Source: Nepenthes gracilis
Lineage: Eukaryota > Streptophyta > Magnoliopsida > Caryophyllales > Nepenthaceae
Reading direction: 5' to 3'
Assembly: GCA_033239525.1 (NCBI GenBank)
Contig: BSYO01000003.1
Span: 25,475,540-25,539,539 of the forward strand
Length of the DNA stretch: 64,000 nucleotides
This document shows, in pieces, positions 34,101-46,600 of the stretch. A program made the translations under genes and the position numbers. Position 1 is the stretch's first letter. Every line of letters starts with the position of its first letter. A model generated the notes under the pieces. That model saw only the letters and a list, made by a program, of their open reading frames with translations. It was not told the origin of the DNA and searched no databases.

Positions 34101-35900
34101 GTTTGATTTGAGTTTTATTCTTCACCAAAGTCGAGTACATTATTCTAGAGACAATTTCTATGGCGTATTTTTCTTTGATTATTTTTATTTCTCGCTATAT
34201 TTTTCTTGTGGGTTATGGGGTGTGTTGAAGGGGATTATAATTACCTATTCTCCACTCAAGATTGTAGTGATGATATTTTAAAAATCGTTCTTATAACTAG
34301 CACATTTATAGTGAATTTATTTAGAGTTTGCCCTAAAATTTTTCCTTCGTTGAAAAGAATTTTTCATTTTAAAATCATTATACATTATTATATTTCTTAT
34401 ACTCATGATTTTGGTAACTAACAGTTAACAGTGGGTTTGGATTTTTGTTCCACTGCACTAGATGGTATGTATTCGGATTGAATCTCATCACTACGGATCT
34501 TGAATAGTAGTGTAAGATATTTAATTGTGTGAAATTAAATATAATTTAAATTTTAATCATCCACTTTTTTAGTTAGCATGGTTCTACTAGCCATTGATCA
34601 CTGAAAAATTACATATTTAAGTATGAACTGTATAACACAATTTGAATAATAATATGAAAAGAAAATTTAAAAAGTTGTGTATATTTGTCATAGAAAATTC
34701 ATAGTATTTTATTAAATCTATTTCATTACTTTTGTTGTGTTTGATGAGAATTGTATGTTTTATTATGAAATTATATAAAATATTGAATTCTCGTCTTACT
34801 CTTATTTTTATTTTTCACCAACCCCATCAAATTAGCGGTTCAAATATTTACAAAATAAGTAGGATTGAAGGAAGAGATACCCGAAGAGATTAGGATTAGA
34901 AATGTTAATTTTGATGATGTATTTTATTCATAAATAGTAACTTAGAATGAATATGATATTCAGACGATAATTTATAAATTATGATATTGATGTTAATATT
35001 TAATTATGGTTATTCAGATACTCTAATTTTGATTTAGATGTGACTCTTTATATATGATTCGATGTCATAATATAATCGGAGTTCTAGCCATCTAATGATG
35101 TGGCAATTTCGAATCCTATGATTGGGTTATATTATTTTTATTTTTATTGATTAAGGTATCAATATGAAACACATATATATCGTTATTTAGGTTATTAATT
35201 ATTAATATATTAATATCGTTAATTATTAACAATAAGATTAAATATTGAGACATTACAATATTTTTGTCTTAATTGTGAAATTCTTAACTCAAAATACAAT
35301 AAAAAAATCTACATATTTTATTTATAGATCTACGTGTATTTTAAAATTCTGATTTTCTTCAATCATTGGATCAATTATCCAAAAGTTGGGTTAGATATGT
35401 TTAAAAAATTTTTAAAAAATATAATAATAGTTTTATTTTTTTCCAATAATATGTGTACTTTAATATTTTACTATTTTAACAAATTATTTTATATTATTTT
35501 TAATAAAATATAATAAGGACTGCTAAATTATTAATATTCAATTATTAGAATCTGCGTATGAAAAACTGATCATTACTCTGTTTGGAGCCCATCCAAATTC
35601 CTTTTGAACGCCAGCATAGCCATTTAACTGAAGGTTGTTTGTCATTTACATTTGCCAATTGTTCTCAAATCCAAGCTCTATAATTGCTGGTGTTTTGGTG
35701 AACAAAATAAGACCTAAACAGATTTCTTCCGGTGTTTTCCTGTTCCTCTTCTTCCAGCTTAGTTTTTTGATCAAATACAGATTTGGTAAGTAATCAAATT
35801 CCCCAAAATAACATCACACCTCACAACAAATGCGATAAAAAAACGAAGGAAATTAATTCCACCATGGCAAAAGCCAAAAATCATACAGAAAATTTCTCAA
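34101..35900. other. AT-rich spacer upstream of the Soloist gene
   Basis: No gene recognised. The last 300 bp should hold the Soloist promoter, but I could not pick out a convincing TATA box. Confidence 0.4.
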
Positions 35901-35929
35901 ACTCAAGTGGCAAAATGGTCATTCCTGAT

Positions 35930-36258
35930 TGATAGAGAGAAGTAAACGTTCTTTCCCTCTCCATTCAACCACCCAATTGTCCCATCTCTCTCTCTCTCTC
36001 ACACACAATTACCACCGTCACCACCTTCCTTTTTCCAAACATCAAATTATGAATTTCTGGGAACCAAAAAAAAAAAAAGGAAAAAAGAAAGAGAATATGA
36101 ACAAAAGGTGGTAGATGCATGAGCTACAACAACAAACTATCACTGTCTCCTCTCTCTCTCTCTCTCTCTCTCTGCCCTTTTGCCACCTTCCCTTTCTCAT
36201 CTGGCAGATTTCTTACAACCCCTCCTTCACGGCCGCCTCTTTCCTCCCTCACTCTCCG
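35930..36258 (+). other. Likely 5' UTR exon of the Soloist gene
   Basis: Strongly CT-rich (CT runs at 35985-36001 and 36150-36172), as in many plant leaders, ending at a donor CTCTCCG|GTACAG (36259). It would splice to the coding exon at 37614 over a 1.36 kb T-rich intron. Short upstream ATGs occur in the leader (for example 36050 and 36115). The transcription start is a guess. Confidence 0.45.
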
Positions 36259-37613
36259 GTACAGATATTTGGCACTCTTCCCGTAATGGGTTCTTCTTTT
36301 TGTTTACTATGGTTTACTTTTTTTCAATTGCTGCGTGTTTTGGGTCTTGATACTCGGTTTCTTGTGATGGGCATTAGCTAAAATTGTTTGAAAATTCTGA
36401 TGTGTTATTATCTCCTTTTTGTTATGTGGGTTTATCGTAAGTTTGACGATCTATTGTTAAACTTTTGTTTGTCTGGTCTATATACCCAGGTTTTGGTCGT
36501 GGGCATTTGCTAAATTGTGTCCACGAACTGTTGTCAACTCACGTTTGTTATAAATTTTGTTGTCCTTTGGCTTGTAAGAATTTGTTTTGGGTGTTTTGGT
36601 TTTGGGTTTCTTGACTTTCTTTTCCCCCTCCTCTGGCCCTCCGAAAAGGTGGTAGGTTGGCTGGGTTGACTTATGGAAGACGGCGAATTCCATGGAAGGG
36701 CTTCACTGTTATGTATTGTTTTCTTTGAATTGGTCAGATTTTCAGTTTTGGGTTTTTTCCTTCCATTTTTCTTTGCTTTCAAACTCTAAGACATTAATGG
36801 GTGACTTAGTCATAGAGTTTCCCTATATTGTTGTTTCCTTTAGGAGTTTACTCTTATTTATTTCTATGCTTTTTGATTTCTTTGCATAAATATAGTTAAC
36901 GTGCTTTTAGGTTTGTCACCGTGTTCCCTACTCCAAATGTGATTAACGTTTCCCTTGAGAATTATCAATGAGAAGAAAAAATATAGTAATAAAAATTGAA
37001 ATTTGCTCCTTGGATGTGTTCTGGGGCAGGCAAAATAAATTTGTTAATCTTCTTCTTCACGTCAGCTCTTTTTGCTGGTATTAGCTGCTAGCGTATGCTT
37101 CCAAGTCATATTGTTTAATAACAGAGTTATTATTATTATTTTTATCTTCAGTTGGTTTGGTTCATTCTATGATACTAGCTTCTTATCATCACTGCTCCAG
37201 ATTATATTTTCATTAGTTGTGCACTTAATGTCGCTGTCTTTATGACTTGCTGAAGTATCAAATAATTGAATTCAGAAAGGTTTCTTTCTGGGGAACAGCT
37301 TGAACTGGCTTTTGGCGTAATGAAAGTTGATGGACTGTCATTGTTGTGATTGCATATTTACTCCATCTGTCTGATTACTTGCTGGATTCTTTTAACAACA
37401 ACAGCGAGTAATGCTTTGCTGTCCATGTATATTTCTACTCATATGTGTGCTCTTAAGGTTTAATTGTTTCCTAGTGTTTATGTTCTCACTTATGCTCCTT
37501 TTGAAAGTTCCTTTGGCTATTTAATTTATCGAAATTGAGCTGCTTATTATATGGTATGAGAAGCTACTGGGACAACATTGAGGTAACTAACCTTTTTCCA
37601 TATTTTTATGCAG
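36259..37613 (+). other. Likely leader intron of the Soloist gene
   Basis: T-rich DNA from donor GTACAG to acceptor TTTTTATGCAG (37603-37613). No transposon or coding segment recognised. Confidence 0.4.
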
Positions 37614-37620
37614 ATAAACT

Positions 37621-40600
37621 ATGGTGAGCTTAAGAAGGCGCAGGCTCTTGGGACTCTGCTCTGGTATGAATAATTTAAGATGTACTTTTGCAATTTGATA
37701 AGAATGATTCCCTTGATATAAAACTTAGTAAAAGAATTTTGAGCTGAAATTTCTTATATCAAGTTTGATTCCCCACACTTGTCCTGTCGCTTGCTTGGAA
37801 ATGTTTACAAAATTAGGTAAAATTTTAGTATTGTACAAGAATTCATCTCATAAACTTTGTGCTTGAATTATAAAACTTCACCAAACTTGATGGGCTTTTG
37901 CAGGGGTACGAAATTCTTTCCTTGCCCCGCTCCCTAGGTTTTGTGACATTGGAATTGCCCCTGAAAATGCATTCCGTAGTACAAATCCAGTCAGTGTGCA
38001 TCCAATGCCTTTGGTTGATAAGATGAAGCCAACGGAGGTATACATTTCTTTAGCTTCTTAGTCAATCTCGTTGAGTTTGGTAAAAAAATTAACTTGAACT
38101 AGACAGGGGGACTTATACATGCTAGAGAACATAATCAATAGAAGAAAGCATTGAAGTTAGAACCAAGGACTAAACCTTTACAATATGATAAAGATGGTCT
38201 GGTTTTGCAAAGTTATCATTCATTTTTGATGTGGGTTGCCCGGTGTACAAAACTCTTGCTATGTGCAAGGTTTGGGATCACTTTTGGGTCTATTTCACAT
38301 GACTAACCTTGCATTATGTAAGAGATTGTTTTCATGACTCAAACTCGTAACTATTAGGTCACATAATGATAACACTACCATTATGTCAAGACTCCCATTT
38401 GCTTCCCTTGATGTAGTAACAATTCTACCATTGCTGTTGCCCATACTTGATATGGGAAATAGATTTCCTCCCATTTTCCCTCATTGCCACATTTAAGTTG
38501 GAGATTGCCGACTTGTTAGCGTGGGTGTGGCAGATCCATGCAAGGACAAAATGGTGATTCAATTGATGGGCAGGGTCCATAGAGAACAACAACTTCTATA
38601 TAGAGGATGAGAAGAGTCAGAGGTTAGGTGGCTTATAACATTGACTTGTTAGAGTGGTGGTGAATAGGAGACAAGGTAGTTGCAGAACTAGATTAGAACA
38701 GATTTTTTTGGGTTCATTTTGGAGAGACCTATGGTGGAAGATGAAGCCTTGCTGAACTTTGTGCCATTGCATCAAGTTTTCATAGTATGGATCATGCAGT
38801 TGGCTAGCTTGACCATTTGAGCAATTGAGCCCATTCCCAAACCAAGTTCTAGCTCAGATGTGTTGTTGGAATGAAGGCCTTCAATTAGCCTATTGACTGA
38901 CTATTTAAGAGTGGAGGGGAGGTTCTCAATGATGCCGAAGTCTCATAGGGATTGATGACATCTTGTTGTGATTGACAAGAACATGTAATTCCAATCATAA
39001 ACACTTTCAATGAGTTCTAAGTCATCTGTGAGAATTGATGGAAGAGGAATGGAGGGACATGTATTTCTTTCTAAAATGAAAATTTGTTGGTGGTGCGGGG
39101 GCAAGGAGACTATGAACACCTTGCACATTGCTTGATTTTGAAAAGAAACCATGGGGCCTTGCCTTTTGTCCTCTTGTGAGTTGTTATAGTTTAGGGGCTT
39201 CCTAGATAGTTGTAGAAGTAAGATTGTCTAGTGGATCCTGCATGCAATTCATTGGTAATTATTTAAATTTCCAGGCTTTTAATGAAGAGAAGGGGACAGA
39301 AGTTTGCAGACTTGAACTTGCATGGTTCTCACCTTTTGCCCTGACCTAAAATGCTTCTCGTTGTTATCATGGTTCAACGGATTTAATGAATATTCCATGT
39401 GTCTTTCTTGCTTTTCCAGTAAGCTATGGAATTGCTTTTCTCATGCTTTAATCAATACATAGCTTTTATTATTGATAAGGGAAGTGAAAATGCAGCTACT
39501 TTTTGTTATTGTCTGAAAAAACAGCTACCCAGATAAATATACTTTCTCCCAGCACAGAAAGTAATAAATATGTTTTTCATCTAGTATTTGTTGATAAGTG
39601 AGGGTGAGCATTGTCATAACCCTAAAGTTGCTTGATACCTGAGCTCACGAATTAAACCATGAAAATTGTGGGAGCTAATGTTTGGGATTCCGTATTGTCT
39701 AGGGAAGGAGAGGGGATGTGCTTTATAGTAAGGCTTATACATCTTCATGATGACATACCTTTTCCAGGGAAAGCCTAAGAAGAATAAAATTGTGAAAGCA
39801 TAGGCCTATACATGTGGTTCAAAGCAAATAATATATTATTATGTAGACTCGGGTCTCTACATAATGGAATTGGAGTCAATCTTAGTTGCAAGTGTGTGGA
39901 TGTAAGTTGGGCTAGTTTTGAGCTGTGCCACATGCAATGAGGACATCGCTTCTTAAGTAGGATGAAGTGTGAGAACAGGTGTTTGTGATCCCACATTGTC
40001 CGGTGAAAGAGCGAGGATGTGCCTTATATTAATACTTGGACTTCTTCATGATAACATGCTTTTTCTTAGTGAAGCCTAAGAAGAACAAAATAGCAATGGT
40101 GTAGGCCCACACCTGTAGTCCAAAACAAATAATATGTTATTATGTGAATTCAGGTTGTTACAAAAATAACATCTTTGTAATGCATGTGTGAGGTTGTATA
40201 CATCTGATCTTCTCAAGACCCCATGATATGGGCACTTTGTGCATTGGGTGCCCTACACTTGTTACTGATTAGTGAACTGAAAATACAACTACCCAAACAA
40301 GCGTATTTCCTATCTTTTCATCAGAGGCATATGTATGACTAGTACATTTCTCAGGCCATTGGATCCTTAGCAACAGCCGGTTCATCACATGTTTTTGGTT
40401 TTGACTCATCAAAAGATCAGAGTGCTCAACCAATTTTTTCTGGTTGTAGTTCATCAAAAGAGCAGAAAATTCAACCAAATCCAGGTTTGTCTTCAGACCA
40501 CATGCAAAATCGCGTCTGAAATGAAGTTGAGTGCTTGTCCTGTTTTTCAACACATGATCACCGTGCCATTTTTCCATGGAGCTTTTGTTTCCTGTTTTCA

Positions 40601-43600
40601 GGGCAAGAAGTCAAACGCAGGAAGCGACACCGGAGGAAGCATATAAATAACCAAGATCAATGTGTAATGAGAGGTGTGTACTTCAAGAATTTGAAGTGGC
40701 AAGCAGCAATAAAAGTTGACAAGAAGCAAATTCATTTGGGGACCGTCAGAACCCAAGAAGAAGCTGCCCACCTCTATGACCGGTACGTAATATTTGCCAC
40801 CTAATAGTTAAAAATAAATTTGAATTTTGCGTTTGCTCTAGTGGTTTATGTAGGAGAGTTCAGCTTAGTTGTCATGTCCATTTTGCAGATAGGTTGTCCT
40901 GCCAAATGGGATCTTGTGCATGGAATGACAGTATTAATAGTTGCCATCGGCATCACGGAGTGACAATATTAATGATGCAATGATTACTTACTAAATATTT
41001 TCATTTCTAAATAACATTGTTATAAGAATCTCTTGCATATGGTAGCTCCATGTTTCAGAATATCCATTAATTTCTTTTTTTTTTTTTTGTTATGCTTGTA
41101 TCTTCCGTTTATTTTTTTCCCTCACATAATAAGTAACTGACCTTCAAAAGGGAAAAGTACAGCTTTTGGAGTTAATGAAGCAAGGGAAAAAAGTTTCAAG
41201 AATTATATGTTATAGTTGAAAAGGCATTTTCTTTCAAGCACCCTTCAGAAGATTCTCAAGTTGTGCAAGCTGTGTTCTGCTCATGCTATGGTAGACTGAG
41301 AGTTGTGTCATAGCTCTTTTTTGCTTTACCTTTTGTTCTCTGTATATTCCTTTTCTATTAGTTGATGTCTCTACATCATAGTTAAAAATATTGGCTAATA
41401 CATATTGGTATCGAGCCTCTCAATATCGCGACAATATCGTGATATGTTATCATATTGGTAGTATACTCGATATTTGATCAATATATCGGCCTATACCTCT
41501 TTATTAGCTTACAATTTACAGAAATTTTTCTCTTACAATATATCATATATTGATACATATTATCCGATACTAACATAGCCGTGATTGATACTAAAACCGA
41601 TATTTTCATCCATGCTCTACACATTTTGGAATGTATTTGTAGTTTTGTAGCTGGTTGATCTCGCCTTTGTTTACGTTCATCACCATCAGGAGTGCTTCAC
41701 AACTGTTTTGTCTCTTCTTCTACTCTATTTTCTAGCATTTCCTGTTCTATCATAGTTGATAAAAAACATCTTATTTGATGTTTTAGTAAAGGAAAAAAAT
41801 GAAACCAAGTTTAGAATTGTCGTCCAGAAGGATTCAGTTTCTCTTTTGTCTGATTTTCTGTCCTTTCGTATAGAATTTCATTTTATTCTCACTACCAAAT
41901 TTAAGCCAAAATTTTAAGCTTGACATGATCATACTTGCATCTATTTTTAGGGAGTATGAGGGTAGCCTGGTGATTGACTATCTATTTTGAGGTTTTTAAT
42001 TTTGTAAATTTTGTAAAGTCTTGTATTGAATTAGCACTTGGACGCTTAGCATGTGCCACATGCCAATGGCGGATTTATGAGGCGCACAATATAACTTCCA
42101 ATCGCTTGTTTGAATTAATTAAATATGTATTTTTCATGTGTCATATTTGTCTATAAATTAACTTAGGTCATCAGTTTTAAAATAGAAATGGAAAAACATA
42201 AGAAAAGACCTGATAAAGAAAAACTTACAAATATCAAACCATTCTTATTAATTTTATATTACAAGGCTAGATAATCGTATTTTTATTGGAGGTTTTAGGT
42301 TTGACTTTGTTAATGCAAAATGTAGTAAAAAAGGCTTCATGATATTCTTGAGGCAATTCGTATAAATTCATTTGCACTTGTAACGTGCAAATAATGTCTT
42401 AAGAAAATTGATGTTATAATATGCTTTTAGGTCTTATATTAAAAATGTTCTTTGATTCACCATAGTGATTCTCAAAGGCTCTAATTATCCCCGCCACTAG
42501 TTGCTGAGGTCAAGGCGCCAAGCCCTAATGATCCGGAATGGGTTTTGACGTGAGATCTCTATTTGCCTACATTCTGGCAAAGTACCCATCCTCACGCTTA
42601 GTATTGACTATTTTGCATGCATCTTTAAATGATCTCTGTGAAAATTTGCTAAGGGGGCAGGCAGAAGCTGTCAATATGGCCATGTGTAAGTCAGAAGATC
42701 CCTAGATTGTTAGTGCATCTTCAAGCCTCCTAGTATTCTTAACTCTAGGTGCATCTTCAAGTCTCTCTATAGAATGTTGTTCTGGCAAAATCTTCCAAGT
42801 ATTTTACGAAGGATGTTGCTCAAAGATGATGTGTGAAAATCAATGTGTCAAGGCAATGTTGATGGGACTCTAGGGTTTAAATAGATGAAAATATCGGTAT
42901 AGGTCGTGGTCATATCGGTATCGGATATATTAGACAATACGTATTGGTATTAGATATGTAGTAATAAAAAAATTTTCAAGAATCGTAAGTAGACATTGTT
43001 GTTACTACTAACATATTAATCAAATATTATGTATATTGGTCGATATTTTGATTATTAACTGATATATGTGAAATATCACCTATACAACATATAGCAATAT
43101 TCTATCAATATCACTGGCCCACCTAGTCCACATGTAAACTATTTATAGAGCTGTGTCTGGGTTAATGCCATTATTTCGTTGAGACTTGGATTTATTGTCT
43201 ATCAGACTCTGCTCAACTAATATGAGGAAGCTCACTTTAGGAACTAGGGGCAAATCTTGTGTGTTATTGGTGGGGTCAGTTGACCCTATCAAAAATTTTT
43301 AATTCTTGTATGAATAAAATGGAATTAGATACAATTAGACAAATATATTAATAATTGAACTAAATTTTTTTATTGATCTCATAATAATTTTTTATTGACT
43401 GCTTAACATAATTATCTATCTAAGATTAATCAAATTTTCACTATTGTCTTACCAAAATTAATAATTGAATTGTTTTAAATTTACTATGTTTAAAACAATT
43501 GAATTAGGAAAGTGTTAAGTTTTTATAATAATTTTTATATAATCACTTTGTGTATTGACCTATTAAAAGATCTTGAATCTGCTCCTGTTATCCACGTGTC

Positions 43601-46600
43601 TGCTAGATGGGTTTCCAATCCAATGTTATGTAAAACATAAAACTATAGTTATAATGAAACCCACAGTAAAAACTCACAGTCAGTTGAACGACACTCACAT
43701 AACCATATTGTGGCAATATTTATATTGGTCGCAACCGTATCGGTGATGAATGTTATACATATCGATATCAGATATATTTATGAATGAAAATTTTGGCTAA
43801 TACCTAATATATATCTATCAACTCCCTATGTCGATATTCTCCGGGACTGTGGTAAAATAGCAATATATTATTGTATCAACAATATATTGGAGGATATTTG
43901 CATATCAATTTACAATTCTTTAAAATTTTTTCTTCCAATATTGGTACGTGTTTTATATTTCAATACCGATATGATTACAGCCAATACCGATATTTTCATT
44001 CATGGATATATTAAAAGCTCAAAAATATTTGTACGAATTATGACTTAATATGGAAATATTAATTAATGTATCAGCTAAATATTAGGTATATTGATTGTTA
44101 TATCGCTGATACGGTGGCATATTGCAATTTTGAAATGGTATTAGGTTTCCAATACCAATATATATTGGTTGATATTTCATTTCATGATATTTATATGAGA
44201 ATTTGTGAAAATAGTATAGTTGATGTTGCTGGATTAGGGAACATGAGCTATCCTTAACAAAGAAGCAGGACATAACGAGAACCCTTAGCCATGAAGAACT
44301 ATAATTATTTGGAAATATTCTATTCTGATTAGTTGGTAATGCATCCTTTTTATATTTTACCCTACTTTTCTTGGCTCACCCTATCATTTTGTGTTTCTTA
44401 TCCTTTAACTCTGTGACCTGAATCTATGTATGCTTGGAAGCTAGTCTATGTTTCATGATGTGCTTAGTTTGACAGGAGAAAACTCGGAAGGCCTTCAGTT
44501 CTTTCTTTTTCCAATTTGCTCTATGTCCCAAAAGTTAATATTATTTTTGGACAAAATATTCCTAGATATGGCTATCGATTGAAGGGGATTTTTCCATGGT
44601 TTTCATGTTAAAAGGATGATAGAATATAGGTTACTCAGTCTTGCTCAGAAATTATGAACCTCTCTACCTAGTGATCCTATCTGAAGATATGAAATCTTGG
44701 ACAAGGGTTTGGTCCATTTCCAATGCACCTTCTCAACCTGGTAATTGGCATAATGGTCATGAAATTCTACTTTGGTCATTGCTTTGTCAGGCTTGTGGTA
44801 ACTTTACGGTCTGATAAAATGGTGGAAATAACTCCATTTTTTTGTACTCGAGTGCCATTCTCTTGGGGATGTTATGGAATTCAATTTTTACTTTATTCTT
44901 GTTCTCTTGAAGCAAAATTTGGATTGGGTTTTCCTTTTCTCTTGATGTGGTTTATGGTAAATCTTATGCTTGAAGTTGAGCCTGCAAAAATTCCTGTGCA
45001 TTTATATCAAGCATTTGAATCTTAGCCTAAGCTCAGCTCAGCCTTTCATGAGAGGATATGGCTGACAGAGTAATGTAAAATGGGAAAAGGCTTAGTGGTC
45101 TGATCTTATGTGATGTAATGCGGAGACATCCACCTTTGGTGTAACGATAAATTTGTCGCCATATGATCTAATAATTATATGTTCAAATTGTGAAAATAGT
45201 TTCTTACACGTAATGTAAGGTAAGACGGTATAAAATAGACTCAAAGTGATCTAACTATTCCTTATACCCTACGTGTAGCAGGTGTTTCGTTCATCAAGCT
45301 GCCTTTTTGGTTTTTAATTACATTAGTCACACAATACTTGTACAATTGTATAGAATCTATGCTGGCTGCTATTTTCGACAAAGTGACCCTAGAGTTAGAT
45401 GAGATGGGGAACCAGCCACTTCTTGAACTTACCTCTAATTGTCACATCCATTTGTGCATGCCATTTTGTTTTGAAGTTGATCAATGCTTCCATGTCTAAA
45501 CTCCAATTGTTTGCCGATAAGTCATAACATAGTGTAGGAGGATATATAAACCATACTGCTAGAACTGTTTTGCTATGAGTTCTTATACGATTAGGACACT
45601 TGCTGCGTGTCAATGTGCATTATATGGAAAGCATTTGAGGAGTTTAGTTCCCAGAATAGTTATCATCATGTGTTTTTGCCTATTCAATTTGGACACTTAC
45701 GGAGATTCTATTACTAATTTATTTTGACTCCATCAAATACGATAGCATGTTTGGTTGTGAGGAATCTAAAGTGAAATGAATACCATTTATGATATTAATT
45801 CTCACCTTATTCTCGGTATCTTGTTTGGTTGCATGATGGCAATTGAGATAAATTTTACGTGGGAATATTTATTATTAGATAAATGGGAATAACCAACTTG
45901 ATATAGGGGTGAGTATTTATTGCCAGACAATGAAAATAAATACGATAGCATGTTTGGTTGTGAGGAATCTAAAGTGAAATGAATACCATTTGTGATATTA
46001 ATTCTCACCTTATTCTCGGTATCTTGTTTGGTTGCATGATGGCAATTGAGATAAATATTACGTGGGAATATTTATTATTAGATAAATGGGAATAACCAAC
46101 TTGATATAGGGGTGAGTATTTATTGCCAGACAATGAAAATATATATTACCAATCTCATCCGCTGCATCCCCGCACCTCTTGCCAGAAACGCCGGCCCACC
46201 TCTGGAGACTCTTGCTTGTGTTGTCCCATCTCCATCAACCCCTGCGTCTTTTGAATGTTTTTGGATTATGAAACAACAAACATGTGTTTTTATTAATAAC
46301 TTAGCACATGTTGTTGATTAATTTTATTCTTATATTGAAAAATATTCTATAAATTTAGTTAATGTGTCATCTACTTATCATATCATTATTTTTAGAAAAA
46401 TAACATGTTGGCGAATCGATTTCGTGTCCGTGTCTCGTGTTAGTGTCAATACTTCTTTGGCAACAAAGCAACTTCTCTCTCTCTCTCATGACTCGTTACA
46501 TTGCTTATCTTTCTCTCTTCAACTTTGATAAACCAAAAACTTCCTAATGATACCTCGGAAGGTCTAGGCAGTGGCTTTTCCTTGCTTACATGAAATTAGA

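Noticed and set aside
40485..40534. Reading through from the third Soloist coding exon without splicing at 40485
   Set aside because: It meets a stop at once (TGA near 40517), and only the donor CCAG|GTTTGT joins the AP2 exon in phase.
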